Below are positions 47,904-59,163 of a stretch of DNA of 64,000 nt, piece after piece. Origin of the DNA: Rhabditoides inermis (taxonomy: Eukaryota; Nematoda; Chromadorea; Rhabditida; Rhabditidae); assembly GCA_963966185.1 (NCBI GenBank), contig CAWZYM010000266.1, positions 310,001-374,000 on the forward strand, given 5' to 3'. The position numbers were made by a program, and so were the translations under genes. The notes below the pieces were generated by a model, which had not been told where the DNA came from, searched no databases, and worked only from the letters and a program-made list of their open reading frames with translations. How positions within the stretch are numbered: position 1 is the stretch's first letter; each line of letters opens with the position of its first letter.

Positions 47904-48739
47904 ATACTAGACGTGCCAAAAATCATTGTCACAACTTGCAGTTGATTGTCTGATGGTGCAATGTATTGTGTTACTGTTTAACCTTTTCTAGATGATTTGA
48001 AGAAGAAAACACATGTTTTGCGTCAACTCTTTCGAGTTCCCGAATTCACCGCGATCTGATCTTTTTGAATGCACTCTCGCGTTTTCTCGCGAAAAAAATG
48101 GGGTGTCGTCAGTAAAGAGGATATGATCCTGCGGGAGAAAAAGTATAAAAAACTTGTTTCTCTGACAACAAATACGAAACTGTCTCCATGGTTTCTCACC
48201 CCATCGGTGACCGATGTCGGCGTTCTTTATATCCATCAGACTCCTCTTCTTGACGAGAATGATAATCCACGTTAGAAAACTAGTCAACGCGTGTTGCACC
48301 CACGAAATATGCGTCGGTTGGTGGAGTGGTGTGTGACGTGGCCTGTGATGTGAGGGACGCGGGTTCGATCCCTCTTGCTTCCGATGTATCTGTTTTCAAC
48401 GGAAAACGATGGAAAATGTAATTACATATGTATTTTCATAGTTTAACAGGGACAAATGTAATTACATAGGTATTTCCATAGTTTCACAGGGTAAAGTGTA
48501 ATTACATTTGTAATTTCATCGTTTCACAAGTAATTACATGGAAAAATGGAATTACATATGTAATTTCATAAAATGAAAGAGATGTTAGGACATGCCCATT
48601 ATGAAGTATACGTGCGTTTCCGGATTCAAACATTTACTTAGTTAGTTAATCTCAGATATTCAGATAGTTACTCATCAGCGTTTTCCAGAAAAAAACTCTG
48701 TGGTTTATATTTAGGCAACACTCTTTACCCCACAAAACT

Positions 48740-48781
<42 letters not shown>

Positions 48782-49398
48782 TTAACTTGAGTTCATTGCT
48801 TAATCAAGTTCATCTGTTCATTACGGTCAACAATACTTCAACATCATTTCATATTTTTAAGAAAAGTGTTTGTCTAATGTCGGCTGGCGCGCGTGGGCAG
48901 CTTCGTTGCGCACGCCTTGAACTTGCCTTGACACGTCGGATCGGCTGCAACTTCTTTGTTTAGCAACAAGATCACGCACATAAACATACACACACAGAAT
49001 TTTCACGCACGACTAAACGATACCAGCATTTACTCTCTTGCCACACATTCGATAGAGAAGTGCGCGCGGCGTGAGAAACTGAGATATAAACGAAAGAGTT
49101 TCGGTTGCTCACATTTACTTACCACACCCTGGCTACCATTCCGTTGTTCCCAACGTTCACCGGCATTTTCGCAGAACTCTTCGCGGAAGGTGATTTGGAC
49201 GAAGTGATGACGAAATTCGTTGACAACACTACTTCCCTGACTTCCAGTGCTTCGTTTGGGGGGAGAGCGAAAATCGGTGACAAGTGACAACTCTACCGGG
49301 CTCCAATAGACTCCAATACCGCTTCAATGAGCTCCTATACCGCTTCAATAGAGAACGGCGTCAGAGGAGGCCCCCGTTCTCTCGTTCACATCACTCAC
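47904..49398. other. Region between convergent paralogues A and B
   Basis: Holds a SINE-like copy (48272-48603), a (TC)n tract (48743-48777) and opposing open frames at 49030-49290. The plus frame (IFAELFAEGDLDEVMTKFVD) and a minus frame with GTAAGT donor (FVQITFREEFCENAGERW) are both protein-like; the minus one could be the missing last exon of paralogue B. Confidence 0.35.
48272..48603 (+). mobile_element. SINE-like element D, copy 1
   Basis: tRNA-like head with A box TGGTGGAGTGG (48319-48330) and B box GGTTCGATCCC (48362-48372), followed by a body of four imperfect GTAATTACATATGTA-TTTTCATAGTTTCACAGGG repeats and an end AAGAGATGTTAGGACATGCC. The whole element recurs at 51008-51352. Confidence 0.8.
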
Positions 49399-49524
49399 TG
49401 GCGTTGAGCCGGACCGTTTCGGTGCCGCAGCTGAGGGCCTGAGCCGCGTGGTCACAGCAGCCATAGTAGATGAGAGACTCGCACGAGATGAACGTGTTGT
49501 ACGCGCTGCAGAGGGAGACTCGAT

Positions 49525-49592
<68 letters not shown>

Positions 49593-49826
49593 AGAGAGAG
49601 AGACGCACGCGCATCGGTCTCCGCCGTTGTCGATGGTGGTGCGCATCTGCTGCTCGCACACGCGGAACTTGTAGTTGGAGTCGAAGTGGCAGCTGTTCAT
49701 GCAGTAGTACTCGCGCTGCAGTGCTGCCACACATTCTCTCTATCTCTCTCCCTCCCTCTCTCTATCTTTATCGGTCTCTATCTCCCCCTCTCTATCTCCC
49801 TTTCTCTTTCTCTCCCTCTCTCTTCC

Positions 49827-49875
<49 letters not shown>

Positions 49876-51735
49876 CTTCCCTCCCTCCCTCTCTCACTCA
49901 CAGCTATATCCTGTGGAGCACTCGTACTCGGTCGCCTTGAGGTCGCTCCAGTAGAGGACGGCATCAGAGGAGGAGTCAGTCAGCTGGGCCATGTCGAGCT
50001 CGCCGAGACACGGGAACGGCATCAGACACGCAGACAGCGTCATGCCCGAGCTGCCAACGACGTTATCACCCTGCCAACACCCTACTTGTGAGGTCCCGTA
50101 GGGAGGTCTCCTTTGATTGAAAGACACCCCGCCAACTGACGTGGTGGGTTAAAGTTTAGGGCGTGAGACAATTGTGTAAAGAAACATGAACTGTGACTCG
50201 CCCGCACATTATCCCCACGCCAACAGATTTGTCGGGGTGATCTCTTCGGATTTTCGAACAGAGGACCCCACTTCAACTCGACTGGTCATGTAAACGTCTA
50301 GAACACAGATATGTAAAGTAAACACAAACGCATATCGACACCATTCCGGAGATCTTGGTTAGTGTGAATATGAAGCGAGAGAGAAGACGATCATGTAAAT
50401 ATACACGTGAACCGCACGTGCACATCAGCACATCGATACCATTTTAGATTTGAAGATTTTTGTACTTTGCTAGGGTGAACTCAACGCGAGAGAAGACGTG
50501 CACATGAATGTACAAACTCCCACTAACCAACCGCACCTGCACATCCAGTCCACTGGCGCGTCGGTGGCGTCTAGCACTCGCTGCCGAGCGGCGACGAAGG
50601 ACGGGTAGGCGGGCAGCACACCGGAGAACGCGACCTGCGAGGAAGAGTGCGTGACTCTCCACTACTCTCAACATACACAAGTACTACATAACTACCAATT
50701 CATACGGTTCGGAAGAACACGTGGAGTACAAGCATATAATAATGCAAAAAGAAGATGATAACGAGATTCACACTCCGACCAGCCACTGTCGTAGATGTCT
50801 CACGCAGAGCAAAATCAAGTTTCAAAAAAGAAGAGGAGTTTGATATAGATAAAGAACGACGGCATTGGTCACCGATCAGGTGGGAGACCATGAAGTCAGT
50901 CCGGTGTTTTTTTGAACGTGCTCAGCTGGTAGTGGTTTGGTCTAATAAATTGAAGGTCGGTGGTTGGATTACCACTTTTCATATATTTTGTTGCTAGCTG
51001 TGAGGCTTTAGAAAAATAGTCAACGCGGTTGCACCCATGAAATATGCGTCGGATGGTGTAGTGATGTGTGACGTGGCCTGTGATATGAGGGACTCGGGTT
51101 CGATCCCTCTTGTTTCTGATGTATTTGCAAACTGAACTGACATCGAAGTGAAATCGATGGAAAATGGAATTCTATCGGGTTTTCCATAGTTTCACAGAGA
51201 AAAAAAAACGTAATTGCACATGTATTTTCATAGTTTCACAGGGAAAAATGTAATTACATATGTATTTCCATAGTTTCACAGAAAAGTACATGAAAAAATG
51301 GAATTCCATGTATTACATCTCATAAACTGGAAGAGATGTCAGGACATGCCCAATGAGCTTGTCTCTCCGTATGTGTCTCTGTTTGTCTCGCCGTATATAC
51401 GTTGATACGTTCTCTCCGTATGGACGCAGACCACACGGAACCCACCCGGTAGTCCTGCATGTACTCCGCGTAGCACTTCCTCACTCCCGCCATATCCGCC
51501 GTCGAACACAGCGCAGCCGAGACGGCAAGTGTTGCTGAACACTGTGCATTTTCAGAACGACATTGCATTTGCAGAACGACTGCTGACATCATATCGCATC
51601 ATGCTGACATCATTTTCAGAACGACTCATTTCGACAAACGTCCCGACAATTTTGCCAAATGTTTTGTTACACGTTTTATAAACACATTTCGTGTATTGCG
51701 GACTGACCTAGTAGGTAGAGGGTGGCGCGTAGCAT
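49399..51735 (-). CDS. Secreted cysteine-rich protein, EYYCM/GGDRC family, paralogue B (last exon not found)
   Basis: Exons (minus) 51735-51708, 51534-51446, 50634-50537, 50050-49902, 49723-49609, 49505-49399 join in frame. Start MLRATLYLLG, then VSAALCSTADMAGVRKCYAE, LMPFPCLGELDMAQ, LYWSDLKATEYECSTGYS, REYYCMNSCHF, NGGDRCA, FISCESLIYYGCCDHAA. Exon lengths 89, 149, 115 and 107 equal those of paralogue A. The final short exon expected after 49399 (phase 1) is not clear. Intron 2 carries SINE-like element D copy 2; the 49504-49608 intron is (GA)n. Confidence 0.75.
51008..51352 (+). mobile_element. SINE-like element D, copy 2
   Basis: Same head (B box at 51098-51108) and body as 48272-48603. 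Shares CAACGCGG/GTGTTGCACCCA at the left and AGAGATGTCAGGACATGCCCA at the right end, which helps define the element's limits. Inserted in an intron of paralogue B, antisense to it. Confidence 0.8.
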
Positions 51736-52378
51736 GTTCGGTACGCTCTCACGAGTCGTTTTCGAGAATTTATGAGAAGCTCTTATCAGTTTATCAGTGC
51801 AATCATGCTGACGATCGGTTGCGCACCGAAGTCGATTGTGACATCACTTCAAGCAGTGACGAATCACGAATTTTTAGTTGGTCTTTAATTTATTCATCAG
51901 GTGTAAATACATTTTTACCGATAACATTATAAAATTGACTTCAAAGCTGTGCAACTAGATTGAACGGTTGAATCTGAAATCGAATGAGAAAGAGAATGTA
52001 CTGTTTCATGTCGTTTTCTGTTTTGTTTTCAACAGTGTAGAAACAAAGAAGCGAGCGAAAAAACGGCTAAACGTTTGAAATTTTGTATCTGTTTTACCAT
52101 TCTTTGATTTGATTTTAATCACAAATACGTTGCACCACTTATTACAGCCACATATTTTGTCCCCATATGTTTCCTGAATACGCAATGATAAACAATTGAA
52201 ATCTATCGCGGAAAGACAAAATGAGCATAGCGCACTTTCGAAAAGTTCGAATCGCGAAAACAATGAAAACGTGACTTTCCAGTGTTTTCGCACGATAGTC
52301 TGCCCAGTCACTGTACGCTCAGGTAATGCGAACTGTAGTAGTGTGCTGGAATAAACAGAAAGAGCGAAAATCGTTTTA
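51736..52378. other. Promoter region of paralogue B / 3' flank of paralogue C
   Basis: No gene seen; AT-rich, contains a rough inverted TTGTTTTCAACAGTGTAGAAAC motif only. Confidence 0.35.
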
Positions 52379-54702
52379 TCACACATCACACGTTGCGTAT
52401 CTACTAAAGCAGCAGCCTGTCGGCGCGGTTGACGGAGGCGGACGAGGCGCACTTGTTGAATCGGCTGCAAAAAAGTCGGCTGCAAACAGGGTTTCATGCA
52501 GGAAAAGAAGAAATGTATAGTTCTATGCTCGCAATAAATCGCGCGCGGCGGAGTAGATCAGAGAAAGAGTCTCGGCAATAGCGCGCGAACACAAGACGGT
52601 TATGGCACAGTGATTCACACTATCGAGGTAGATGGAACACTCTAGCTCTGGCGCCGAGTATAGCCACTCCCTCCTCACACTCACAGGCGTTGATGCTGGC
52701 TGTGGCGGCGTGGCAGCTGAGCGCCGCCGCTCCACGCCCGCACTTCCGCCCGAAGATGGACGACTGACACGCGATGAACGTGTTGTACTCGCTGCGAACA
52801 TAGAAATGGCTGACATCACATGATTGATCACATGACATCACAATCATCACAATCATGTGATGTCATCACATCGCATTAGAGAGGGCGCGCAGCGCCCTCT
52901 CTTTTGGCTTAGGATAAGGCTCGCGCCAGAATTTTCAAGAAGTGATATCCAAAAGTCATGTTATAACCAATGTGAACTTGTCCAAATCATGTTAGTTAGA
53001 TTCGCACCGTTTCGTAGGCCAAATCACTGGTCGACGGCATCTTTGTATCTTTTCTGTGAAAGAAGTTATGCGCGATCCCGCGCTCGCACTAGGCGAAAGG
53101 CCAGCGTGTTTCGTGTCCTTCCCGTTACCGACTTTTCCCAACTTGCACTTTGCGTGTAGTCCGCCCCGCCGCCGCCAGCGTCAAATGCGCGCCGGGTTTG
53201 CATTGTTTTGACCCCGCCAACTATAACCAGGAGGAAGAGCGCAGTAGGCGCGACACCGACTGGTTATAAGAAAATATGCTGTGAAAACGTTTTGTGAAAC
53301 GTAACGGCGATCCGTGAATACGATGTGACGTGTGGTACATGAGACGAAGAAGTGCGAGAAGAGCAGAGGTAGAGAGAGAATGGCAGATATAGAGAGAAGG
53401 GCAGATAAAGATGGAGAGAAGGACAGAGAGAGATGGAGAAAGAGCGAGAGAGCGCAGTGAAAGAGAGAAAGAACAGTGAGAGAGAACAGATGGAGAGAGA
53501 GAGAACAGAAGGAGATAGATTAGGTTTTGATTAAATCCAGATGAATAGTCATAATTCAGCACATATTACATATAAAAAATTTCTATGAAATTTAACAAAA
53601 GCACATATATTTTCTTTAAAAAGTACTTGCGTAAAAAGACTCAGTTTGTCTTGACCCAATTCAACAAAAGCGCATGCATAAAACGTTTACAAATACTAAC
53701 ACAAACCTGCACTTCTCTCTCTCTCTCTCTCTCTCTCTCCATCTCCTTTAATTGTGTTCTTATATTTCCTATGTTAGTTAGTGTCAACAGTCTGGTCTTC
53801 GCAGGTTTGTGTTAGTATTTGTAAACGTTTTATGCATGCGCTTTTGTTGAATTGGGTCAAGACAAACTGAGTCTTTTTACGCAAGTACTTTTTAAAGAAA
53901 ATGCTGACATCATCAAAGCAACCCTATCATCCTTATTCGCCGTTTCATGAAGAAGTCTGACAACCACCACGCACGCGCATCTGTCTCCTCCCTTGTCGAG
54001 TGCGGCGCAAAGAGCGTCGACGCAGAGCTGAAGCTGGGTGGCGGACGCGAACTCGACGCCCTCCATGCAGTAGTACTCCCGCGACAGCACTGAAACACTG
54101 TTGTGGGGCGCATTATAGCGACTGTGTGACTGGTGTGCACTGCCACACACTAGTCGTGGACACTCACGCGCGCGTCCCGCGCCGCACTCGTAGTTCATGG
54201 CGGCCCGGTCGGCCCAGTAGTCCACAGCGTCGGCCGGCGTGGCGGCGACGTCAACGAGCCCGGACGCGTCCCGCAGACAAGACACCGAGGAGAGACAGGC
54301 GACGAGCGCGTTCGCCGGCCTGCGAGAAATCTCGAAGGAGAGTCATGATGATCTGGGGGAATGCAAGAGAGGAGAATCGGGTGTTGTCGACCCACTCACT
54401 CGCACAGCGTAGCCACGGGGGCGTGTCACTGTCATCCAGCGCCTCGTCCCGGTACGTGACAAAGTCGGCGTAGTTCGGCAGCCGCCCGCCAAACTCGGGA
54501 CTCTGAACACTGTTTCCTGACTGCGTGGATGACGCGTACCCCGTAGGTGGTGGTGTAGAGCATATAGCAGTCGCGAATCGCTTGCACTTCACTAGGAGCG
54601 CAGTGCGCTGCCGCCGCACAACCGAGCAGGACTGAACAAGGATGATGTCGAGCGAGGTTTCCTGACAGACTTACTGCTGACTAGTCCGACGACACGCAGC
54701 AT
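52379..54702 (-). CDS. Secreted cysteine-rich protein, EYYCM/GGDRC family, paralogue C
   Basis: Exons (minus) 54702-54675, 54631-54540, 54502-54400, about 54320-54172, 54091-53975, 52791-52685, 52464-52379. Start MLRVVGLVSS; landmarks HCAPSEVQAIRDCYMLY, LVACLSSVSCLRDAS, DYWADRAAMNYECGAG, SREYYCMEGVEF, KGGDRCA, FIACQSSIFGRKCGRGAA, and an end with CCFSRYATCDV. Exon 3 (103 nt rather than 98-101) leaves phase 1 where phase 2 is needed, so there may be a frameshift or an unusual splice site there. The 1.2-kb intron 5 holds a perfect inverted repeat. The LTR element at 54769 is inserted 66 bp upstream of the ATG and probably displaces its promoter. Confidence 0.72.
52870..53240. repeat. Possible repeat starting with a GC hairpin
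   Basis: GAGAGGGCGCGCAGCGCCCTCTC at about 52879-52901 is a perfect hairpin, similar in layout to the GCGCGC palindromes of the satellite block. Inside the long intron of paralogue C; function unknown. Confidence 0.45.
53610..53901. repeat. Perfect inverted repeat, about 100-bp arms
   Basis: 53610-53710 and 53801-53901 are reverse complements with no mismatch that I can see (outer end TTTCTTTAAAAAGTACTTGC, inner end ACTAACACAAACCTGC). The loop has a (TC)n tract. Identity of the arms implies a recent origin. Confidence 0.9.
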
Positions 54703-54768
54703 GATGCAATGCGGACACGTCGGGAAAGATTGCTCATATAGTTGGCGTTGTCCCCACCGAATGACAAT

Positions 54769-55691
54769 TGTGACTCCCCCAAGTGATCTGAGCTGTTCTC
54801 AACTATGGCGTGCGCAGCATAGAGAGGTGGCTATGCAGGCATCGCGATATAAGCACTGAGAGCACGGTCTCTCTGACTCTACCCGCTTCCGTTCGCTCGT
54901 ACACGCGCTGGGCCCATGGAATTCGTGTCGCAAACAGAAGCCGTACCCAGCTTACCTTGATGGCTGTCCTCCTTACGTGTCGGCGCTGTCGCTCACTCGC
55001 TCGAGACGTCTGGTCTGAGTGTACTCTCGTCGTGTTGGTTTTGATTGATTTGATTTTGGTGTCAGGTCTCTTCTGACTCGCCCATCAGGCTCATTGTCTT
55101 CCGAGGTTCCCGCTCCCCATCGGGCGGCTGGGGAGGATTCAACCCGGGCATCTTATCACGCGGCGCGACCATCACTCAACAGTAAACGTATTTCGAGACT
55201 AATAAGGGGAAATCAGGGATTCAATTGACCATAGAGATTATTCGTCAAGGTTTATCTATTATTAACGCGAGGCGGCAAGACAATAAACCATCATCAACAC
55301 AAATGCACACATCATACCATCATATCATCAGACCAACATAAACCATATGGGTGGCGACGCTCGGTCGGCTCACGCCGCCGCTCACTGCCTCCCCTACCGG
55401 CACGAGTGTTCCTGTAATCGATCCCTTCATCCTTCGCTCCCATCGTTGGATACTGTAACCACCGGCTACCGTACTCACCCAGGCTGGCGCGGTTCCAAGT
55501 CTCCGCCCCTTCCTTGCTCTCTCGTCGTCGGGTCTCTCTCACGGCGGGTCTCTCTGCAACACTCGCTATGCTACTCCTCTCCCCGTACAACACATAAATC
55601 AAACTTGGGTTACGCATACAAACACTTCTCAAGACGCATGTATAATTCATAATTTTCCCCTCCTACTTCTACTTGGTCACCTCCCCTCACA
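54769..55691 (-). repeat. LTR, left copy (3' LTR in element orientation)
   Basis: 923 bp, TG...CA ends with 5-bp inverted termini TGTGA/TCACA. Frames inside it (88, 101 and 112 aa) recur in the other LTR and are not taken as genes. Confidence 0.92.
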
Positions 55692-55707
55692 GGACCCCCC
55701 TCTACTT
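55692..55707 (-). other. Polypurine tract candidate
   Basis: On the minus strand AAGTAGAGGGGGGTCC lies immediately before the 3' LTR, the position used to prime plus-strand DNA synthesis. The last three bases break the purine run, so it is slightly atypical. Confidence 0.55.
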
Positions 55708-55853
55708 AAGATCGTCCCGATCTTACATGATGTCTCCGAGGGATCTGTGGTGAAATGTCGACGCCGTCTCCTGTCCTGTCTCCTCAGTCGCCGTGCACTC
55801 CTCGCTAGAATCGTATTGTTAATCTCTCCTTCTGCCTCCACTGTGCTCACCTT

Positions 55854-58800
55854 TCATTCGCTTTCTTGGATGCACTTTTCCTCCCGCATCCTCTTCACGA
55901 TCTTCTCCCAAAATCCTGTGAGTGTCAGGCTTGCCGCGTGCCCCACTATCACTATGCCCCGTGATGCTCTCGACAGAGCCACGTTCGCTCTCCTCTTGTC
56001 TCCGACGAATCCCATTCTCCTCGCTCCGCTTGCGCATCCTTTCTCCACCCGCTTGCCCGTGGCCAAGATTACGAATCTCGCTTCGATGCCTTGTGCTCCA
56101 TCAACCGTGTAGACCTTCTTCTTCAGTCGTTCCTCCAAGGCGAATCGAGCTCGCCTGTGGAACGCGATCACCAATATCTCCTTCTCCTCTGCGAATGCCT
56201 TCAGCCTGTTGTGTGAGTCCACACATAGCTCCACCTCCTTAGCTGCGGAGTTCCGTGTGAAATGGTTGTTTCGGAACCATATCGGGACGGTTGCGTTCGG
56301 AAATATCGCCCACACTGCCGGATCGACCGTCGCGTCGGCTTCCGATTTCAGAAATGGGTATGTTGCCCGCAACAGCCGCTCCACCAGCGCCGGATGGCTC
56401 CTGTATGTCGTGTCCAACACACACTGCTTGACTCCCGCCGTCCCCTCCAGCCTCTCTAGCTCCGATCTTCCCAACATTCCATGCACGTCTGTACCTCGCG
56501 GAGCTTCGAAAAACGGTGGCAACTGCTTCACGTCTCCGAGCAGCACCGTTTTTCGCAGGTTCGGGAACTTTGTGACGATCTGCATGCCGTCCAACACTGT
56601 CAGCTGACTAGCCTCATCTAGCACCATGGCATCCGCGTCTATCTCCTTGGCCAAAATCGTAGCCACTGTTGCCACCACGATATCCGGCTCGTACGCCTGG
56701 ATGATAGCGCTTTCCAACTGTGCCTTCATCCGCTGGAACTGTCTAAACTGCTCTGCCAGCTCCTCTTCGTTTTCTCCGCTTCCCAATGCCTGCATCTGTC
56801 GCCACAGCATCGCTACGACTGGTTGCTCTCGTTCGTTAAAGTAGGTCATCGGATCTTCCACCATCGCCGCCAGACTGTCTCTCTTTTCTTCCGCCACATA
56901 CGTTGCCGCTGTGATGACCATCATCCGTACTCCGGCCAGCTCCTTTCTGCACCGATCGGCGATCAGCTGCGTAGGCGCATTAGTTGGTGCTAATACCACC
57001 ACTCTCTGATACTGTCGTCTTCCCCGAGGTCCTCCTATCATTCCTCTCAGTATGTGAGGGATCAATGTACTCTTTCCGGTTCCCGGGGGCGCGGCGATCG
57101 TCACCACTGGAATGCCACCACAGATTGCTGCTTCGCACGCCCTCATCTGTGCAGGATTCAGTCGCTTCTCGTTTTCGAACGTTCTCGGCGGCTGCATTAT
57201 CGGCAGCTCTCCTTCGTTGTATAGCGTCTTGATCACTTTCGTGGTTACCGTCGGTATCTCTGCTATCCTCTTTTGCAGCTCCGTAAGGTTGCGAACGCTC
57301 TCTCCTCGAGGTTGTAGAGTGACTACTGGATCCGCTGCTTCTCCTTGAATCAGCTTCTGCGCCAGCCGGCTTGGCCACGCTTCCGTATTCACGCGCGCGT
57401 CGCACACCACCGTGTCCCCGTCTACGCTACTCCTTGATACGACGACCCCAAAGTTCACTCCGTTCCATTCGTCCGCTGTCATTCTCAACACCTGTCCTTC
57501 TGTCCACGGATTCACTTGTGTGGCGTCCCTGCCCGACACTGCTCCTTCATACCATTTTGTTGGCAACGTGTATCGGATCCACAGCTCCTCTCCGAACATT
57601 GTCAGCCGGATTGGTCCCGTCACCGCCTGCGGGCTCGCTCCACCTCCCCGTTTCGCTTTGAGGTAGCTGATGCCCGCTGCCATCGCTTGTTTATGCTTCT
57701 GCACGTCCCTCACGACTCTCCATGTAGGGTTTTCTAACATCCGTCTATCCATCGAGCTCAGCCTCTCCGCTTGGGTCACGTAGTAAGACGGCGGCTCGTC
57801 TTTCCTTTTCAGTCGGATTCTCATCGCCCCATCACCGCTCTTTTCCTGCAGCTTCCACTTGTCGTGCAGTTTGATGTACTTCACATCGTAAAAGTCTCCT
57901 TCCTTCACCATGCCCATGCTCTCCCTGCTCTCCACTAGGTCTGCTGCTCCGGGGATGACGAATTGCGTGTTTTTATGGGCGTCTCTCGCTGCCACGCCCA
58001 CTGTCTTGTACTCTTTTCTCTCCTCAATAAACGAGAAGTGCGTCGCTCTCGTCCCTTCCCGCGCTCCCTTCTTGACCGCGTGGATCGCCACTTTATCCGT
58101 CAGCCGCAGGTTCCTCAGTTTCGCGACTGCTTTCTCTGCTCCCTGTCTCGCTCCGCTTTTCAGGATGATGTTCTTCGGCAACTGCCCGCCATCCTCGCTC
58201 CAGACTGTGATCCTGTTTCTCCTTATTTCTGCCACCCATCCTGTCGCTAATACCGGCAACTCGCCCTGCGTTGCCCCGTCTTCGCTTTGTTTCTCCCTCC
58301 CCGGATCCTGCTCTGCGACCGCGACGTGTTGATTCCGCTCTCCTCTGCTCGCCTGCAGCTCTTCCCACCCGCTTACAGGTTCTATTTCCTGCAAGTCTTG
58401 GGGAGAAAGCACTGGCAGTCGGCAGTCAGCTCCTAGGTTGTCGAACAGCAACTCCGCCTCCATCTCCGCGTTGATCTCCGGTTCTCCTGATGTGCCCCAC
58501 ACACCTTCGGTCGGCCGCATCGTCGAAACGCGATCGCACACCCGTGCAAGGCCAACTTCCAAATAAAGGCATGCACGAGCCCAGTCCTCAGCTCCGACTT
58601 GGCGATGCCCGTGACGTGTGCCACGTAGTCGCAAACGGGGATCGGCGCGGTGCTGAGCCGCCTCCCCAGCTCCACCGCGGACGCCTTCATCCATCTACAA
58701 CAATAGCCTCACTCCCCGGGTAATCACGTCTTTTTGCCCACTCACTTGTCCGGCAGGATCAGCACGGCCGGGTCGTCGTCTCCGACCGGGACCTCGTCCG

Positions 58801-59163
58801 CCCCTTCCTTCACCAGGAACATGGCCAGAGGGACCATGTGGGTGCCTCCTACCCCCTCGAACGTGCCGGGGATGCCAACTTTCACCTGTCCTACCCGAGG
58901 GTACACCCTCACATTCTCCTTCGGTACCTCCGCTCCTCCGGCGGACATCGCCAGCAGACTACAAACGCTCCAACATATCCTTTCCTACCTTCTCTCTCTC
59001 CCTCTCTCTCTTTTTTGTCTCTCACTCACCTGCTCTGCCGCAGCAGGCACCTCTTCGCCCTCGGCGTTTCCCCGAACCACTGCTCCCATCGGGCGTGAAC
59101 CTCCGTGATGGGCAGCCCCATCTCCCACGTGTTCCACGGGCACGCCGGAATCCGGCGCGGCAT
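55854..59163 (-). CDS. UPF1-like superfamily 1 helicase carried by the LTR element
   Basis: ATP-dependent 5'-3' RNA/DNA helicase of the UPF1/SMG2-MOV10 type. Exons 59163-59030, 58958-58746, 58694-58505, 58388-55854 join in frame to 1,023 residues. The N-terminal 180 residues (e.g. TEVHARWEQWFGE, TGIAKSELRTGLVHAFIWKL) match nothing I know. Core motifs: Q motif LNPAQMRACEAA (589-600), Walker A APPGTGKST (612-620), Ia LAPTNAPTQ, Walker B VLDEAS (768-773), III LLGDVKQLPPF (795-805), IV TYRSHP (840-845), V VDGAQGIEARFV (941-952), VI RRANVALSRASRG (978-990). All catalytic residues are present, so it is probably active. UPF1's N-terminal Zn-binding CH domain is absent. The first 102 codons of the long open frame above 58388 are intron and wrong-frame sequence: spliced phases support the other frame. 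Confidence 0.88.

Noticed and set aside
54810..55652. Open frames of 88-112 aa inside the LTRs
   Set aside because: Present identically in both LTRs by duplication, without domain or splice support.
58389..58694. First 102 codons of the 946-codon helicase frame as the true N-terminus
   Set aside because: Splice phases at 58745/58694 and 58504/58389 give a continuous protein in a different frame; the frame in question reads through an intron.
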